The notes: generated from the sequence alone by a model not told the origin. Shown: positions 50,575-59,327, counted from the first letter of the stretch. The stretch: DNA of 64,000 bases from Neobacillus sp. CF12 (GCF_030348765.1 NZ_JAUCEU010000007.1:3351501-3415500); one strand, 5' to 3'. Program-made: numbers and translations.

Positions 50575-51339
50575 TTATAAACTTCTATTAATAAGTAATA
50601 AAATGTCCCTTAACTCGGTGACAGGCACCTGCCCTGGAGCTGAGGCCTTCTTTGCAGCACCAAATGTTAAGGCAGACCCAAAAAGCTCACCGGTTAGACG
50701 GCTAATCACTCCCTTACCCGCCATGGACATTGTAATAATCGGTCTGTCTGCGTATTGCTCGTTCATGGTATTAGTGGCGTCCAATAAGATCAATACGTCC
50801 CCAGCGTTCCTCGGCATAACGGCAATCTTCGGTAAATCTCCGCCCAACTCCTGAGCCTTCCGTAAACGGGATACAATCTCTTCCTTTGATGGTGTTTTCT
50901 CAAAATCATGATTAGAAATAATGACATACACATTGTGGCTATGCGCCACAGAAATAAGTGTTTTTATCTCTTCCTCATCATTAAATAGCTCAACATCAAT
51001 GATATCAATGTGATCACTTTCGGCCATTACCTTATTTAATTCAAAATAGTACGAAGCGCTGATTTCCTTTTCTCCGCCTTCTTTTGCACTTCGGAATGTA
51101 AAAATAAGCGGTGTATCATGAAGGATCGAACGAATTGCACCTAGAGCCTCTTTTACTTTCTCCAGTTCTTCCACCTGTTCAAAAAAATCAACACGCCATT
51201 CTACTACATCTAAGTCAACCGTTATAAGGAATTGTGCTTCCTCTGTTAGCTCTGCAATCGTTTTACCTACCATAGGGACGCAAATTTTCGGAGCCCCTTC
51301 CCCTATCGTTATCCCCTTAACCGAAACACTTCTTTTCAT
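50575..51339 (-). CDS. aroD: Type I 3-dehydroquinate dehydratase
   Basis: A 254-residue AroD: VDLDVVEWRVDFFE, FTFRSAKEGGE, the catalytic His in IISNHDFEKTP, Schiff-base Lys in GGDLPKIAVMP, and SMAGKGVISRLTGELFGSALTFGAAKKASAPGQ near the end. It dehydrates 3-dehydroquinate in the shikimate pathway. It lies 22 bp after the shikimate kinase gene in the same direction. The codons for QVPVTE contain an exact copy of the dispersed 13-mer (50617-50629). Confidence 0.95.
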   Translation of the reverse strand: MKRSVSVKGITIGEGAPKICVPMVGKTIAELTEEAQFLITVDLDVVEWRVDFFEQVEELEKVKEALGAIRSILHDTPLIFTFRSAKEGGEKEISASYYFELNKVMAESDHIDIIDVELFNDEEEIKTLISVAHSHNVYVIISNHDFEKTPSKEEIVSRLRKAQELGGDLPKIAVMPRNAGDVLILLDATNTMNEQYADRPIITMSMAGKGVISRLTGELFGSALTFGAAKKASAPGQVPVTELRDILLLINRSL

Positions 51340-51361
51340 CTTCTCCGCTCCACCCGGCCTT

Positions 51362-51952
51362 TTACTTGGTTTCGTGCAATTCCCAAGATAATTTTATCGT
51401 TTTTACAATGCTCTCTGCTAATTCATCCATAGATTGATTGCTAATTTCAATCATTGAGTGATAGTTATTTGTATATATTTCTTTTCTTTTGTAAAATAAC
51501 TCTTCGATTTCTTCTATTGACTTCCCTTGCAGCACAGGACGACTGTCAATAATTGAACTTAGCCTACTCTTCCAAGCATCCCAAGTAATATCTAAATAAA
51601 ATACAATACTCGAATCAAGACATACCTTCCTAATTTCTTCTTGAAGGAAAGCTCCTCCTCCAACCGATATAATCTTTAGTTTGTAGTGACATAGATTCTG
51701 AATTAATTCTTTTTCCTTTTCTCTAAAAGCTTTCTCACCAATTTCAGCGAATATTTTCGGAATTGGCATGTTATACTCTTTTTCAATTTCTTCATCAATA
51801 TCAATAAAGTCTCGATATAGTTTTTTAGCTACTAGCTTCCCAATTGTTGTTTTTCCTGCACCCATAAAACCGATAAATACGATATTCTTTTCTCTCAGTG
51901 AACTGTTTGACAACGGCTTCCATCTCCCACGGGCAAATAATATTGATTCCAT
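51362..51952 (-). CDS. aroK: Shikimate kinase
   Basis: A 196-residue P-loop kinase: Walker A GFMGAGKTTIGK, DIDEEIEKEY with the shikimate-binding Asp, FREKEKELI with Arg, SVGGGAFLQ, and the lid Arg in SSIIDSRPVLQG. It phosphorylates shikimate. An N-terminal extension of about 20 residues is unusual. ATG follows AGAAGGATTATA. Adjacent to aroD, forming a small aromatic-pathway unit. Confidence 0.92.
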   Translation of the reverse strand: MESILFARGRWKPLSNSSLREKNIVFIGFMGAGKTTIGKLVAKKLYRDFIDIDEEIEKEYNMPIPKIFAEIGEKAFREKEKELIQNLCHYKLKIISVGGGAFLQEEIRKVCLDSSIVFYLDITWDAWKSRLSSIIDSRPVLQGKSIEEIEELFYKRKEIYTNNYHSMIEISNQSMDELAESIVKTIKLSWELHETK

Positions 51953-52046
51953 TATAATCCTTCTTATCTATAAAACCAATCCTGGTTATTTTCTAGCCTT
52001 TTTAGGGAAAATAAGTTTAGTCAGGACTCTAGAGTTAGGAGATACG

Positions 52047-53108
52047 ATGGGAATGCCCTTTAAAAAGTTACTATACTACCTAACCAAACTGCGTAACAGA
52101 ATCTTTTTTCCACTATTCACCTTGTATGTTTTATTTGCTGCCTATATTGCCTTGTACATTGAACCACAGACATTTGATACCTATCTTACTGCCATTTACT
52201 GGGTACTGACCACACTTGCCACCGTTGGATTTGGAGACTATGCTCCTGTCACCCAGCAAGGTCAAGCATTCACGATTGTTCTTTATATTACGGGCATCGG
52301 GCTTGTCAGTGTCTTTATTGGAAAAATGTTAAAAATCGTTCATGTGTTAGATAAACTCAAAGTTGGTGGAAAGATGAAATATACGGGTAAAAATCATATC
52401 ATTTTAATTGGATGGAGTGATAAATCTCAGCTAGCCATCAAAGAAATTCTAAAATCGGATAAATCGATTGATATTGTCATCATTGATGAACTAGAGAATG
52501 CACCAATGGTTGAGAAACAGTTGTATTATGTTCGCGGTGACGCAACGGATGAGGAAACACTTTACCAAGCAAATTTACCAGAGGCCAAAGGGGTTATTAT
52601 CTTTGCGGACCAAATTACTCAAGACAAATATGCAACGAAAGATCCGCTTCTAGTCGACGGAAAGACTTTGTTGATTGCAACAGCCATTACATCCATTGAA
52701 GAGAAGCTAAACACGCCTATTCATGTTACTGCTGAGGTCGTCTATCAAAAGCATATCCGGTTATTCCAGCGAGTAAAGGTGGATGAATTTATTCCAACAC
52801 AAGAAATGATTTCACACGCTGCTGTCCGTTCCTTATTTTCGCATGGGGTAACCAATATGTATTCTGAGTTAATGAGCAGTCAGTATGAAGAAGCTATGTA
52901 TGAAATATCAAAACAAAAAGAATGGAAAACATATCGGGATGCCTTTAAGGATTTACTTAATAAAGGTGCAACACTCGTTGCAGACCGCGGGGACCTTCAT
53001 ATTAATCAAAAACTCGACGAGCCCATTCCGGAGGATGCCCAGCTTTTTGTTATATGTGATAAAGAGACACTAACGAAGATAAATCCAGACTACAAACCGA
53101 CCAGATAA
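52047..53108 (+). CDS. yugO: Two-helix potassium channel with RCK domain (YugO-like)
   Basis: A 353-residue channel: two membrane helices around a pore loop with the selectivity filter TVGFGD (TTLATVGFGDY), then a cytoplasmic RCK/TrkA-N domain beginning KNHIILIGWSDKSQLAIKEIL. It resembles B. subtilis YugO, the MthK-type channel used in biofilm signalling. ATG at 52047 follows TTAGGAGATACG; a longer frame to 51768 overlaps aroK and is rejected. Confidence 0.93.
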   Translation: MGMPFKKLLYYLTKLRNRIFFPLFTLYVLFAAYIALYIEPQTFDTYLTAIYWVLTTLATVGFGDYAPVTQQGQAFTIVLYITGIGLVSVFIGKMLKIVHVLDKLKVGGKMKYTGKNHIILIGWSDKSQLAIKEILKSDKSIDIVIIDELENAPMVEKQLYYVRGDATDEETLYQANLPEAKGVIIFADQITQDKYATKDPLLVDGKTLLIATAITSIEEKLNTPIHVTAEVVYQKHIRLFQRVKVDEFIPTQEMISHAAVRSLFSHGVTNMYSELMSSQYEEAMYEISKQKEWKTYRDAFKDLLNKGATLVADRGDLHINQKLDEPIPEDAQLFVICDKETLTKINPDYKPTR

Positions 53109-53111
53109 AGA

Positions 53112-53146
53112 ATAGGTCCTATCTATGGGATAGAACCTATTTTTTA
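53112..53146. terminator. Terminator after the potassium channel gene
   Basis: AATAGGTCCTATC and GATAGAACCTATT pair with one mismatch around TATGG, followed by T6. Confidence 0.88.
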
Positions 53147-53166
53147 TTGGGTTACCTTATGAGAGC

Positions 53167-53391
53167 TTAACCTAATTTAATTTTGTCTTGCGGCTCCTCT
53201 AGTTTCATATGCTCAAGTTCGAGCCTCATTTTTTCCGTTTCGATTAAATAATTCTGATGTTTTAGTTTTTCTAGTTCAAGTTCCCCTTGAATCATTTTAT
53301 ATTTTAATTTATTCTGCTTTTGAAAATGTGTTGTCAAAATAGCAATGATTGGAATTGAGAATACCATAATAACCGCAATCGTCCCCGTCAT
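53167..53391 (-). CDS. Small membrane-anchored coiled-coil protein
   Basis: A 74-residue protein with one N-terminal helix (residues 4-20) and a charged heptad-like helix (KLKYKMIQGELELEKLKHQN, then MRLELEHMKLEE). Family unknown to me; similar short proteins recur in Bacillus. ATG at 53391 follows AGAGGAGTGAGTAGT; a GTG 9 bp upstream is too close to the site. Confidence 0.72.
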   Translation of the reverse strand: MTGTIAVIMVFSIPIIAILTTHFQKQNKLKYKMIQGELELEKLKHQNYLIETEKMRLELEHMKLEEPQDKIKLG

Positions 53392-53521
53392 ACTACTCAC
53401 TCCTCTACTGTTACGAGATTATAAACTGCTCTTAGATAAATATACCAAATTATAGAAATAGTTTGTACAGAATTGTCAAAAAATAAAACGTAAGCATGTA
53501 TTTACTTAATAATCTTTCTCT

Positions 53522-53549
53522 TTGACAAATGCCTGTCCACCTATATAAG
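53522..53549 (+). promoter_or_regulatory. Promoter of the 53617 MFS gene
   Basis: TTGACA (53522-53527), a 16-bp spacer and TATAAG (53544-53549). Confidence 0.65.
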
Positions 53550-53616
53550 ATAGATAGCAGTGAAAAAGGTTTGCACTGCGAATATATGTGTAACCCTTTA
53601 TAAGAAAGGTGGCTTA

Positions 53617-54810
53617 ATGATGTCTGGAGATCAACGGAAAAAAATTACCATGTTGATGATTAACATGTTTATTGCAATTGGGAGTTTTGGTATCATCATT
53701 CCTATTTTACCTGCCTATTTGGAGTCAATTAATCAAGGCGGAACTGCTGCAGGACTATTCATTGCCATCTTTGCCGGAGCTCAGTTCATCTTTTCTCCGA
53801 TCGCAGGGAAATGGACAGATCAATATGGTCGCAGAAAGATGATTATATACGGACTAGCAGGTCTGACCTTATCCATGTTTATTTTTTACGCTTCCAACTC
53901 AATCTGGGTACTTTATGCCTCCCGTGCGGTTGGCGGAATTGGCTGCGCAATGCTTGTACCAGCAATTTTTGCTTATATAGCGGACATTACAACGATTGAC
54001 CAAAGAGCAAAAGGCAACAGTTTGGTTTCTGCTGCCATGTCATTAGGTATTGTTGTGGGCCCAGGAATCGGTGGATTCTTAGCAGAATTTGGTTTAAAGT
54101 TTCCTATTTTAATTTCAGCACTTGTATCTCTTGTTTCTGTATTGTTTTCAGTTCTTCTATTAAAAGAGAGCAAAACAACTCCAAGTGGGGAGTTAACAGA
54201 TATGCTGCCGGATGAGTCCATGGCGCGCAAAATCGCTCGATCCGTTACAATGCCTTATTTCATTCCTTTAGTTATTACGCTTGTAATGAGTTTTGGATTA
54301 ATCGCGTATGAATCGGTTATTGGTTTATACCTTGACAACCAATTTCAATCATCCGCAAAAGATATCGCGATAATGGTTACGGCAACGGGAGTGGTCAGTG
54401 TTATCGTTCAGCTCTTTGTTGTTGATAAGATTGTGAATCGATACGGAGAACGCTCCGTATTGAATGTATTTATTGCTGTAGCAGCAGTTGGATTTCTTTT
54501 ATCACTGTTCGCCTCCAGTTATGCATTTTTCTTTGTAATATCACTGTTTATTTTCTTATCAACCTCTATTCTTCGCCCTGTGTTGAATACATTGATATCT
54601 AAGCTCGCAGGTAACGAACAAGGTTTTGCAATGGGAATGAATAATGCTTATATGAGTATTGGTAACGTAATTGGGCCAACACTTGCTGGATTACTTTATG
54701 ATGTAAAGATTACCTATCCGTTCATTTTAGGATTTGTTCTCTTAATCATTACCTTATTCATTACCTTTACTTGGCAAAAGCGTTCACTAAAAGCAAAAGC
54801 TGTCCTATAG
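53617..54810 (+). CDS. MFS multidrug transporter (NorA/Blt/TetA-like)
   Basis: A 397-residue protein with twelve helices. GKWTDQYGRRKMIIYG is MFS motif A, and AMSLGIVVGPGIGGFLAE is motif C, typical of drug/proton antiporters such as Bmr, Blt and NorA. ATG at 53617 or 53620 follows GAAAGGTGGCTTA. It has a sigma-A-like promoter and a terminator, so it is monocistronic. Substrate unknown. Confidence 0.9.
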   Translation: MMSGDQRKKITMLMINMFIAIGSFGIIIPILPAYLESINQGGTAAGLFIAIFAGAQFIFSPIAGKWTDQYGRRKMIIYGLAGLTLSMFIFYASNSIWVLYASRAVGGIGCAMLVPAIFAYIADITTIDQRAKGNSLVSAAMSLGIVVGPGIGGFLAEFGLKFPILISALVSLVSVLFSVLLLKESKTTPSGELTDMLPDESMARKIARSVTMPYFIPLVITLVMSFGLIAYESVIGLYLDNQFQSSAKDIAIMVTATGVVSVIVQLFVVDKIVNRYGERSVLNVFIAVAAVGFLLSLFASSYAFFFVISLFIFLSTSILRPVLNTLISKLAGNEQGFAMGMNNAYMSIGNVIGPTLAGLLYDVKITYPFILGFVLLIITLFITFTWQKRSLKAKAVL

Positions 54811-54816
54811 ATAAAG

Positions 54817-54848
54817 AAAAGACTGATGCTGTCCGCATCAGTCTTTTT
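54817..54848. terminator. Bidirectional terminator
   Basis: AAAAGACTGATGC and GCATCAGTCTTTT form a perfect stem with loop TGTCC between convergent genes. Confidence 0.93.
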
Positions 54849-54852
54849 ATCG

Positions 54853-55275
54853 TTAGTTTGCTTTCCTATATTGATACATTTTCCATTGATAGTGAATAAA
54901 ACAGCCAATACAAAATCCGAGGATTGCAACAAAAGCTGCGATAGCAACCATAATTGTGAACACATATCCCACTGTGTTCCAGCCAAGGAGAAAACTAATG
55001 AACCCCGCCCCTAAACAAAAGACAGCGATTTTTTGATTAAATTGCTGCTGCTCCCAGTCCTCTGGGATATACTCTTCTGGTTTTTTCTTTAGAAAAAGCT
55101 TTGCAATACTCATAACTGGATTATATTTAAAAACAATGCCTGAAATCCCTGCAAGTAATGGAACGATTAAAAACCATCCTTCAGCGAAAAATAGTGTTAA
55201 AACGGCACTAATAACAATTACCCATTGGTTTGTTTTCACAAGAGGTCTTGGTATTGAAGTGATCTTATTAGACAA
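54853..55275 (-). CDS. DUF4395 membrane protein
   Basis: A 140-residue protein with two pairs of helices: IPRPLVKTNQWVIVISAVLT at the start and LGFCIGCFIHYQW at the end, the DUF4395 pattern (two Cys in the last helix region). DUF4395 proteins often accompany thiol-disulfide genes, but none is adjacent. Function unknown. Confidence 0.85.
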   Translation of the reverse strand: MSNKITSIPRPLVKTNQWVIVISAVLTLFFAEGWFLIVPLLAGISGIVFKYNPVMSIAKLFLKKKPEEYIPEDWEQQQFNQKIAVFCLGAGFISFLLGWNTVGYVFTIMVAIAAFVAILGFCIGCFIHYQWKMYQYRKAN

Positions 55276-55420
55276 TTAATTCCCACCTTTCTTATTGGAT
55301 TAATTGGTTCTGCATCTTTAATTTTACCTGCTTTATATGGAATTGTATAGCTTTGTTTTTTTAATCTAGACCCATTTCCTATTAACCTGTAAGATGGAAG
55401 TAATGGTGTAACAAGGAGCT

Positions 55421-56248
55421 GTGGTGCAAGTGAAGATAAAAAAGATCCTTAATAACAATGCAGTTGTCGTTTCAGATAACAATGAAGAAAAAATAGCAAT
55501 CGGAGCAGGAATTGCCTTCCAAAAGAGGAAGAATGACATCATAAATCCAGGTAAAATTGAAAAGCTGTTTGTTATGAAGGAAAACGAGAAATTTCAACAG
55601 CTACTTCAACAGATTCCTGAAGAACACTTCTCTATTTCAGAGGAGATCATCTCTTATGCAGAAGAATGTCTTGGGCTAAAATTAAACGAACATATTCACA
55701 TTGGTCTCACCGATCACTTGTCTTTTGCCATTGAACGAGCAACTGAAGGAATTCATCTAAAAAATAAACTATTTGACGAAATCAAAATTCTTTACAAAAA
55801 GGAATTTGATATCGGCATATGGGCGATTAGACTTATTGAAAAAAAGACAAATGTAAAGATGCCAGTGGATGAAGCTGCTTATATTGCTCTTCACATTCAT
55901 ACCTCAAAGCCCCAAAGTAGTGATATGAAACAAACCCTAAGACAAACAGCCATTATCGGAGAAATGATTCAAACCATTAAAGATTCACTTCATATATCTA
56001 TCGAAGAAGATGACCTATCATATCAGCGATTAATGACACATCTGAGATTTACTTTATCCAGGCTCAATGATAAATCACAGCCAATAATGGATGATGAAAT
56101 GCTTGCGATGTTAAAGAAAAAGTTCACTAATTCCTACACTATTTCACAAAAAGTAGCCAAGTTCCTTGCAAAAAACCATGGTATTCAACTCCCTGAACAA
56201 GAACTTGGATATATCACCATTCATATCGAAAGAATTAGAAATCGATAA
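55421..56248 (+). CDS. glcT: PTS-controlled antiterminator GlcT-like (BglG family)
   Basis: A 275-residue protein: N-terminal RNA-binding CAT domain (KILNNNAVVVSDNNEEKIAI), then two PRD domains with phosphorylatable His in HIHIGLTDHLSFA, ALHIHTS, THLRF and ITIHIERI. It binds an RNA antiterminator (RAT) in PTS gene leaders. A RAT/terminator pair lies upstream of the nearby EIIA gene, its probable target. Start codons GTG 55421/55424 follow AAGGAGCT; the choice is uncertain. Confidence 0.93.
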   Translation: MVQVKIKKILNNNAVVVSDNNEEKIAIGAGIAFQKRKNDIINPGKIEKLFVMKENEKFQQLLQQIPEEHFSISEEIISYAEECLGLKLNEHIHIGLTDHLSFAIERATEGIHLKNKLFDEIKILYKKEFDIGIWAIRLIEKKTNVKMPVDEAAYIALHIHTSKPQSSDMKQTLRQTAIIGEMIQTIKDSLHISIEEDDLSYQRLMTHLRFTLSRLNDKSQPIMDDEMLAMLKKKFTNSYTISQKVAKFLAKNHGIQLPEQELGYITIHIERIRNR

Positions 56249-56281
56249 AAAACCGCTTGGACCATTTGTCCAAGCGGTTTT
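56249..56281 (+). terminator. Terminator of glcT
   Basis: AAAACCGCTTGGAC and GTCCAAGCGGTTTT form a perfect 14-bp stem with loop CATTT. Confidence 0.93.
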
Positions 56282-56339
56282 CCCAATTTAGCTATGCTAA
56301 ACTAGCCTCATAGGGAGAGAAGTTCCCCGATTTATGTTC

Positions 56340-56722
56340 TTTTAACGCTTCATGGTTACCACTTTTTCGATTTTCCTTTGATTAGGGGCACTTATAGCCT
56401 TCATAAGTGACCACTTTTTCGATTTTCCTTGAATTACGGGCACTTACAGCCCTCATAAGTGACCACTTTTTCGATTTTCCTTGGATTACGGGCATTTATA
56501 GCCTTCATAAGTGACCACTTTTTAGACTTTTCTTGAATTGCGGACACTTATAGACTTCAATAATTGACCACATTTTCAATTTCCTTTTAAATACGGTACT
56601 TATAGCCTCTCAAGGTTATCGCTTCTTTGATATTCCTATGATTTCGGTCATCATGAACTACATGGTTACCACTTTGTCGATTTTCCTATGATTTCGGTCA
56701 TCATGGACTCAATATGAGCCAT
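56340..56722. repeat. Tandem array B of the roughly 52-bp hairpin unit
   Basis: The linker ACCACTTTTTCGATTTTCCT recurs with starts at 56358, 56410, 56462, 56514, 56567, 56618, 56668 and a truncated copy at 56718, i.e. periods of 50-53 bp. Inner units have hairpin arms GGNCACTTAT and ATAAGTGNCC, while the outer units use the TCATGAA/TTCATGR-type arms of array A. It lies between the convergent glcT and EIICB genes. Confidence 0.88.
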
Positions 56723-56756
56723 AAAAAAGAATGACCAACGCTTTGCAATTGGTCAT
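56723..56756 (-). terminator. Terminator of the EIICB gene
   Basis: ATGACCAA (56731-56738) and TTGGTCAT (56749-56756) pair; six T follow in the minus direction. Confidence 0.85.
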
Positions 56757-56781
56757 CCGATTTTTAATTATTTAGGTTGTT

Positions 56782-58230
56782 TTACTTTTCCTTACGGATT
56801 TTCATGATTTCATCTGCTACGAATTGTACGTTGGTACCAACAATAACTTGAATGCTATTTTTACCTACAACGTTAATTCCCGGTACACCAGTAGATTTAA
56901 TTTTCTTCTGATCTACAGCACTCATATCCTTCACTTCTAATCGTAAACGTGTTACACAATTATCAACAGATGTTACGTTTGCGTCGCCGCCTAAACCTTC
57001 ATAAATCTTTGCAGCCATCGCAGCAAATTTATTGCCGCCTCCTGCTTGATCTTCATTGTTCTCTTCATCAATATCTTCTTCACGACCTGGAGTATTTAAG
57101 TTGAACTTAGTAATGATAAAACGGAATAAGAAATAGTAAATTACCGCAAACACGAGACCTTGTACGAGTAACATATATGGTTGATTGGCGATTGGAATTC
57201 TTAAACTTAACACAAAGTCAACCAACCCTGCGCTAAAGCCAAATCCTGCAGTCCACTGGAACATAGCCGCAACAGCTAATGAAATACCCGTTAATACTGC
57301 GTGAGTTACATAAAGTACTGGTGCAGCAAACATAAACGCAAATTCAAGCGGTTCTGTAACCCCAGTGAAGAAAGATGCAACACCGGCTGCCAGCATTAAC
57401 GCAGCCACTTGTTTTTTCTTGGAGGTTTTAGCTGTATGATACATGGCTAATGCAGCTGCTGGTAAACCAAACATCATAACTGGGAAGAAACCAGCCTGAT
57501 ACCTGCCTGTAATACCCTGTTCACCCTTACTAGACCAGAAATTACCGATATCATTAATTCCTGCTACGTCAAACCAGAATACAGAGTTCAAGGCATGGTG
57601 TAATCCGATTGGAATTAATAAACGGTTGAAGAATCCGTATATCCCTGCTCCAATTGCACCCAAATCACTAATACCTTTACCAAAAGAAACTAAACCTGAG
57701 AATACTACCGGCCATACAAAGAACATAACCAATGATACTGCTAACATCGCTACGGATGTCATAATCGGAACGAGTCGTTTCCCACTAAAGAAGGATAACG
57801 CATCTGGCAATTTTACATGACTGAAACGATTATACATAATGGCAGCAATAATACCTGAGAGGATACCGGTAAATTGAGTTCCGATTTTTCCAAAGGCTGC
57901 GTTTACTTCTTCTGGATCAACACCTTGAAGCAATGCTACAGACCCTGTTGATAATACAGTTGTAATAACTAGATATGCAACCAGACCACTGAGCGCTGCT
58001 GAACCATCTTTGTCTTTAGACATACCAAGTGCTACACCTACAGCAAAAAGGATAGCCATATTATCAATAATGGAACCGCCTGCTTTAATTAAGAAAGCTG
58101 CTACTGGGCTTCCAGCACCCCAGCCTGAAGGGTCAATCCAATACCCGATACCCATTAATATGGCTGCAGCAGGTAACACTGCAACTGGCAGCATTAAAGA
58201 ACGGCCTAGTCTTTGAAGATATTTCATCAT
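56782..58230 (-). CDS. nagP: PTS EIICB, glucose/N-acetylglucosamine family (NagP-like)
   Basis: A 482-residue permease. EIIC: RLGRSLMLPVAVLPAAAILM, GLHHALNSVFWFD, FFTGVTEPLEFAFMF. A linker (NEDQAGGGNK) leads to EIIB with the phospho-Cys in SVDNCVTRLRLEVKD. It lacks a fused EIIA domain; the EIIA gene 238 bp upstream could supply it. The pattern is closest to N-acetylglucosamine transporters (NagP/NagE), but glucose specificity cannot be excluded, particularly with GlcT next door. ATG follows GGAGGAATAAAAA. Confidence 0.92.
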   Translation of the reverse strand: MMKYLQRLGRSLMLPVAVLPAAAILMGIGYWIDPSGWGAGSPVAAFLIKAGGSIIDNMAILFAVGVALGMSKDKDGSAALSGLVAYLVITTVLSTGSVALLQGVDPEEVNAAFGKIGTQFTGILSGIIAAIMYNRFSHVKLPDALSFFSGKRLVPIMTSVAMLAVSLVMFFVWPVVFSGLVSFGKGISDLGAIGAGIYGFFNRLLIPIGLHHALNSVFWFDVAGINDIGNFWSSKGEQGITGRYQAGFFPVMMFGLPAAALAMYHTAKTSKKKQVAALMLAAGVASFFTGVTEPLEFAFMFAAPVLYVTHAVLTGISLAVAAMFQWTAGFGFSAGLVDFVLSLRIPIANQPYMLLVQGLVFAVIYYFLFRFIITKFNLNTPGREEDIDEENNEDQAGGGNKFAAMAAKIYEGLGGDANVTSVDNCVTRLRLEVKDMSAVDQKKIKSTGVPGINVVGKNSIQVIVGTNVQFVADEIMKIRKEK

Positions 58231-58467
58231 TTTTTATTCCTCCTATCTATTTAATAAACAATAACTAATTTGCCTCAATTCTCTTTACATAGTCTTAAGG
58301 ATTCATTCCAGCTTAGTAATTCAACAATAAAATAAAAAATAAGTTCTTTGCAGCATGGAATTCCTTTATTTTAGACCGTAAGCAAATTGAGCTACGAATT
58401 ACTACCCAACATTCTTACACAGATTTCTACTGTTGAAGTCAACCACCCCCTTTAAATGAAACGTACT

Positions 58468-58950
58468 TTAGGACTCTGTGATAATTACCGTTTTACCTTG
58501 TACCGCAGTCTTTTCTTCCGTAAGTGTATATTGCTTTTTTCCATCTTGGCTGTTCGTAATCACAATTGGCGTTACGATGCTTTTGGCATGTTTATCAATA
58601 TATTCCCAATCAACCTCCATTAGTTTTTGCCCAATAGAAATTTTATCTCCCTGGTTAATGGTTAATCTAAAACCTTTTCCATTCAACGCGACAGTCTCCA
58701 ACCCAACATGGATCAGGATTTCTGTTCCATCATCGGCACGAATTCCAATAGCGTGCTTTGTAGCTGCAATTAAAATGACAGTTCCATTAACAGGAGAATG
58801 AATAGTTCCTCCACTAGGAACCATGGCAATCCCTTCCCCCATCATCTTTTGGCTGAATACAGGATCCGGAACCTCCTCTAGCGGTATGATGTATCCATTA
58901 ACAGGTGCATATACCTTTAACTTTCCTTTTTTTAAAAAACTAAATACCAT
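58468..58950 (-). CDS. PTS EIIA, glucose family (Crr-like)
   Basis: A 160-residue EIIA-Glc type protein: VYAPVNGYIIPLEEVPDPVF, then GTVILIAATKHAIGI and the phospho-His in ILIHVGLETV. It receives phosphate from HPr and passes it to EIIB-type partners, probably the EIICB downstream and possibly others. ATG at 58950 follows AAAGGGGTAATTCAT; a longer frame to 58989 crosses the terminator and is rejected. A RAT/terminator leader precedes it. Confidence 0.92.
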   Translation of the reverse strand: MVFSFLKKGKLKVYAPVNGYIIPLEEVPDPVFSQKMMGEGIAMVPSGGTIHSPVNGTVILIAATKHAIGIRADDGTEILIHVGLETVALNGKGFRLTINQGDKISIGQKLMEVDWEYIDKHAKSIVTPIVITNSQDGKKQYTLTEEKTAVQGKTVIITES

Positions 58951-58983
58951 ATGAATTACCCCTTTACAAAAAAAATAAAAAAA

Positions 58984-59066
58984 AGGCATGGGGGTACAAT
59001 AAAAGGGCAGAAATTGCCGTCTTTTACTTTACCACCATGCCTGAAATGTATCAGTAACATGTGATC
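58984..59066 (-). promoter_or_regulatory. RAT antiterminator overlapping a terminator, upstream of EIIA
   Basis: In the minus direction GTTACTGATACATTTCAGGC (part of 59033-59063) resembles the BglG-family RAT (GTTACTG...CAGGCA). Its 3' part AGGCATGG (59035-59042) is also the 5' arm of a terminator that closes with CCATGCCT (58984-58991) and runs into eight T. The two folds exclude each other, the hallmark of LicT/GlcT-type antitermination. Confidence 0.8.
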
Positions 59067-59085
59067 ACTATTTACTATTAAGTCA

Positions 59086-59128
59086 ATAATACCATTTAAT
59101 CAATAAAAAACAAGTGTAAGCGATACCA
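59086..59128 (-). promoter_or_regulatory. Promoter and cre-like site of the EIIA gene
   Basis: TTGTTT (59108-59113) and TATTAT (59086-59091), 16 bp apart, are followed by the RAT leader. Upstream TGGTATCGCTTACA (59115-59128) matches the CcpA cre consensus TGWNANCGNTNWCA except at one position. Catabolite control is inferred. Confidence 0.6.
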
Positions 59129-59297
59129 TTTTTCAAACAAATATTATTAAATATTAGTTGTTTAAATTTAAAATACTCAATTTAGTCTAAATATAATTAT
59201 TATTTCAAAAAAACTTTCTTTTTTGTCTACCTACCTTTATATATGTTGTCATATCAATATTTGTAACTATCTTAATATTATTTATCAAAAATAGTTT

Positions 59298-59327
59298 TTG
59301 ACAATTGAAAACAATCAAAAGTATTAT
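59298..59327 (+). promoter_or_regulatory. Promoter of dtpT
   Basis: TTGACA (59298-59303) and TATTAT (59322-59327) are separated by 18 bp, 25 bp before the dtpT start. Confidence 0.6.

Noticed and set aside
51768..52046. N-terminal extension of the potassium channel gene
   Set aside because: It overlaps aroK on the other strand and a good ribosome-binding site precedes the ATG at 52047.
56340..56722. CRISPR array
   Set aside because: Same reasons as array A; the supposed spacers are themselves repeated.
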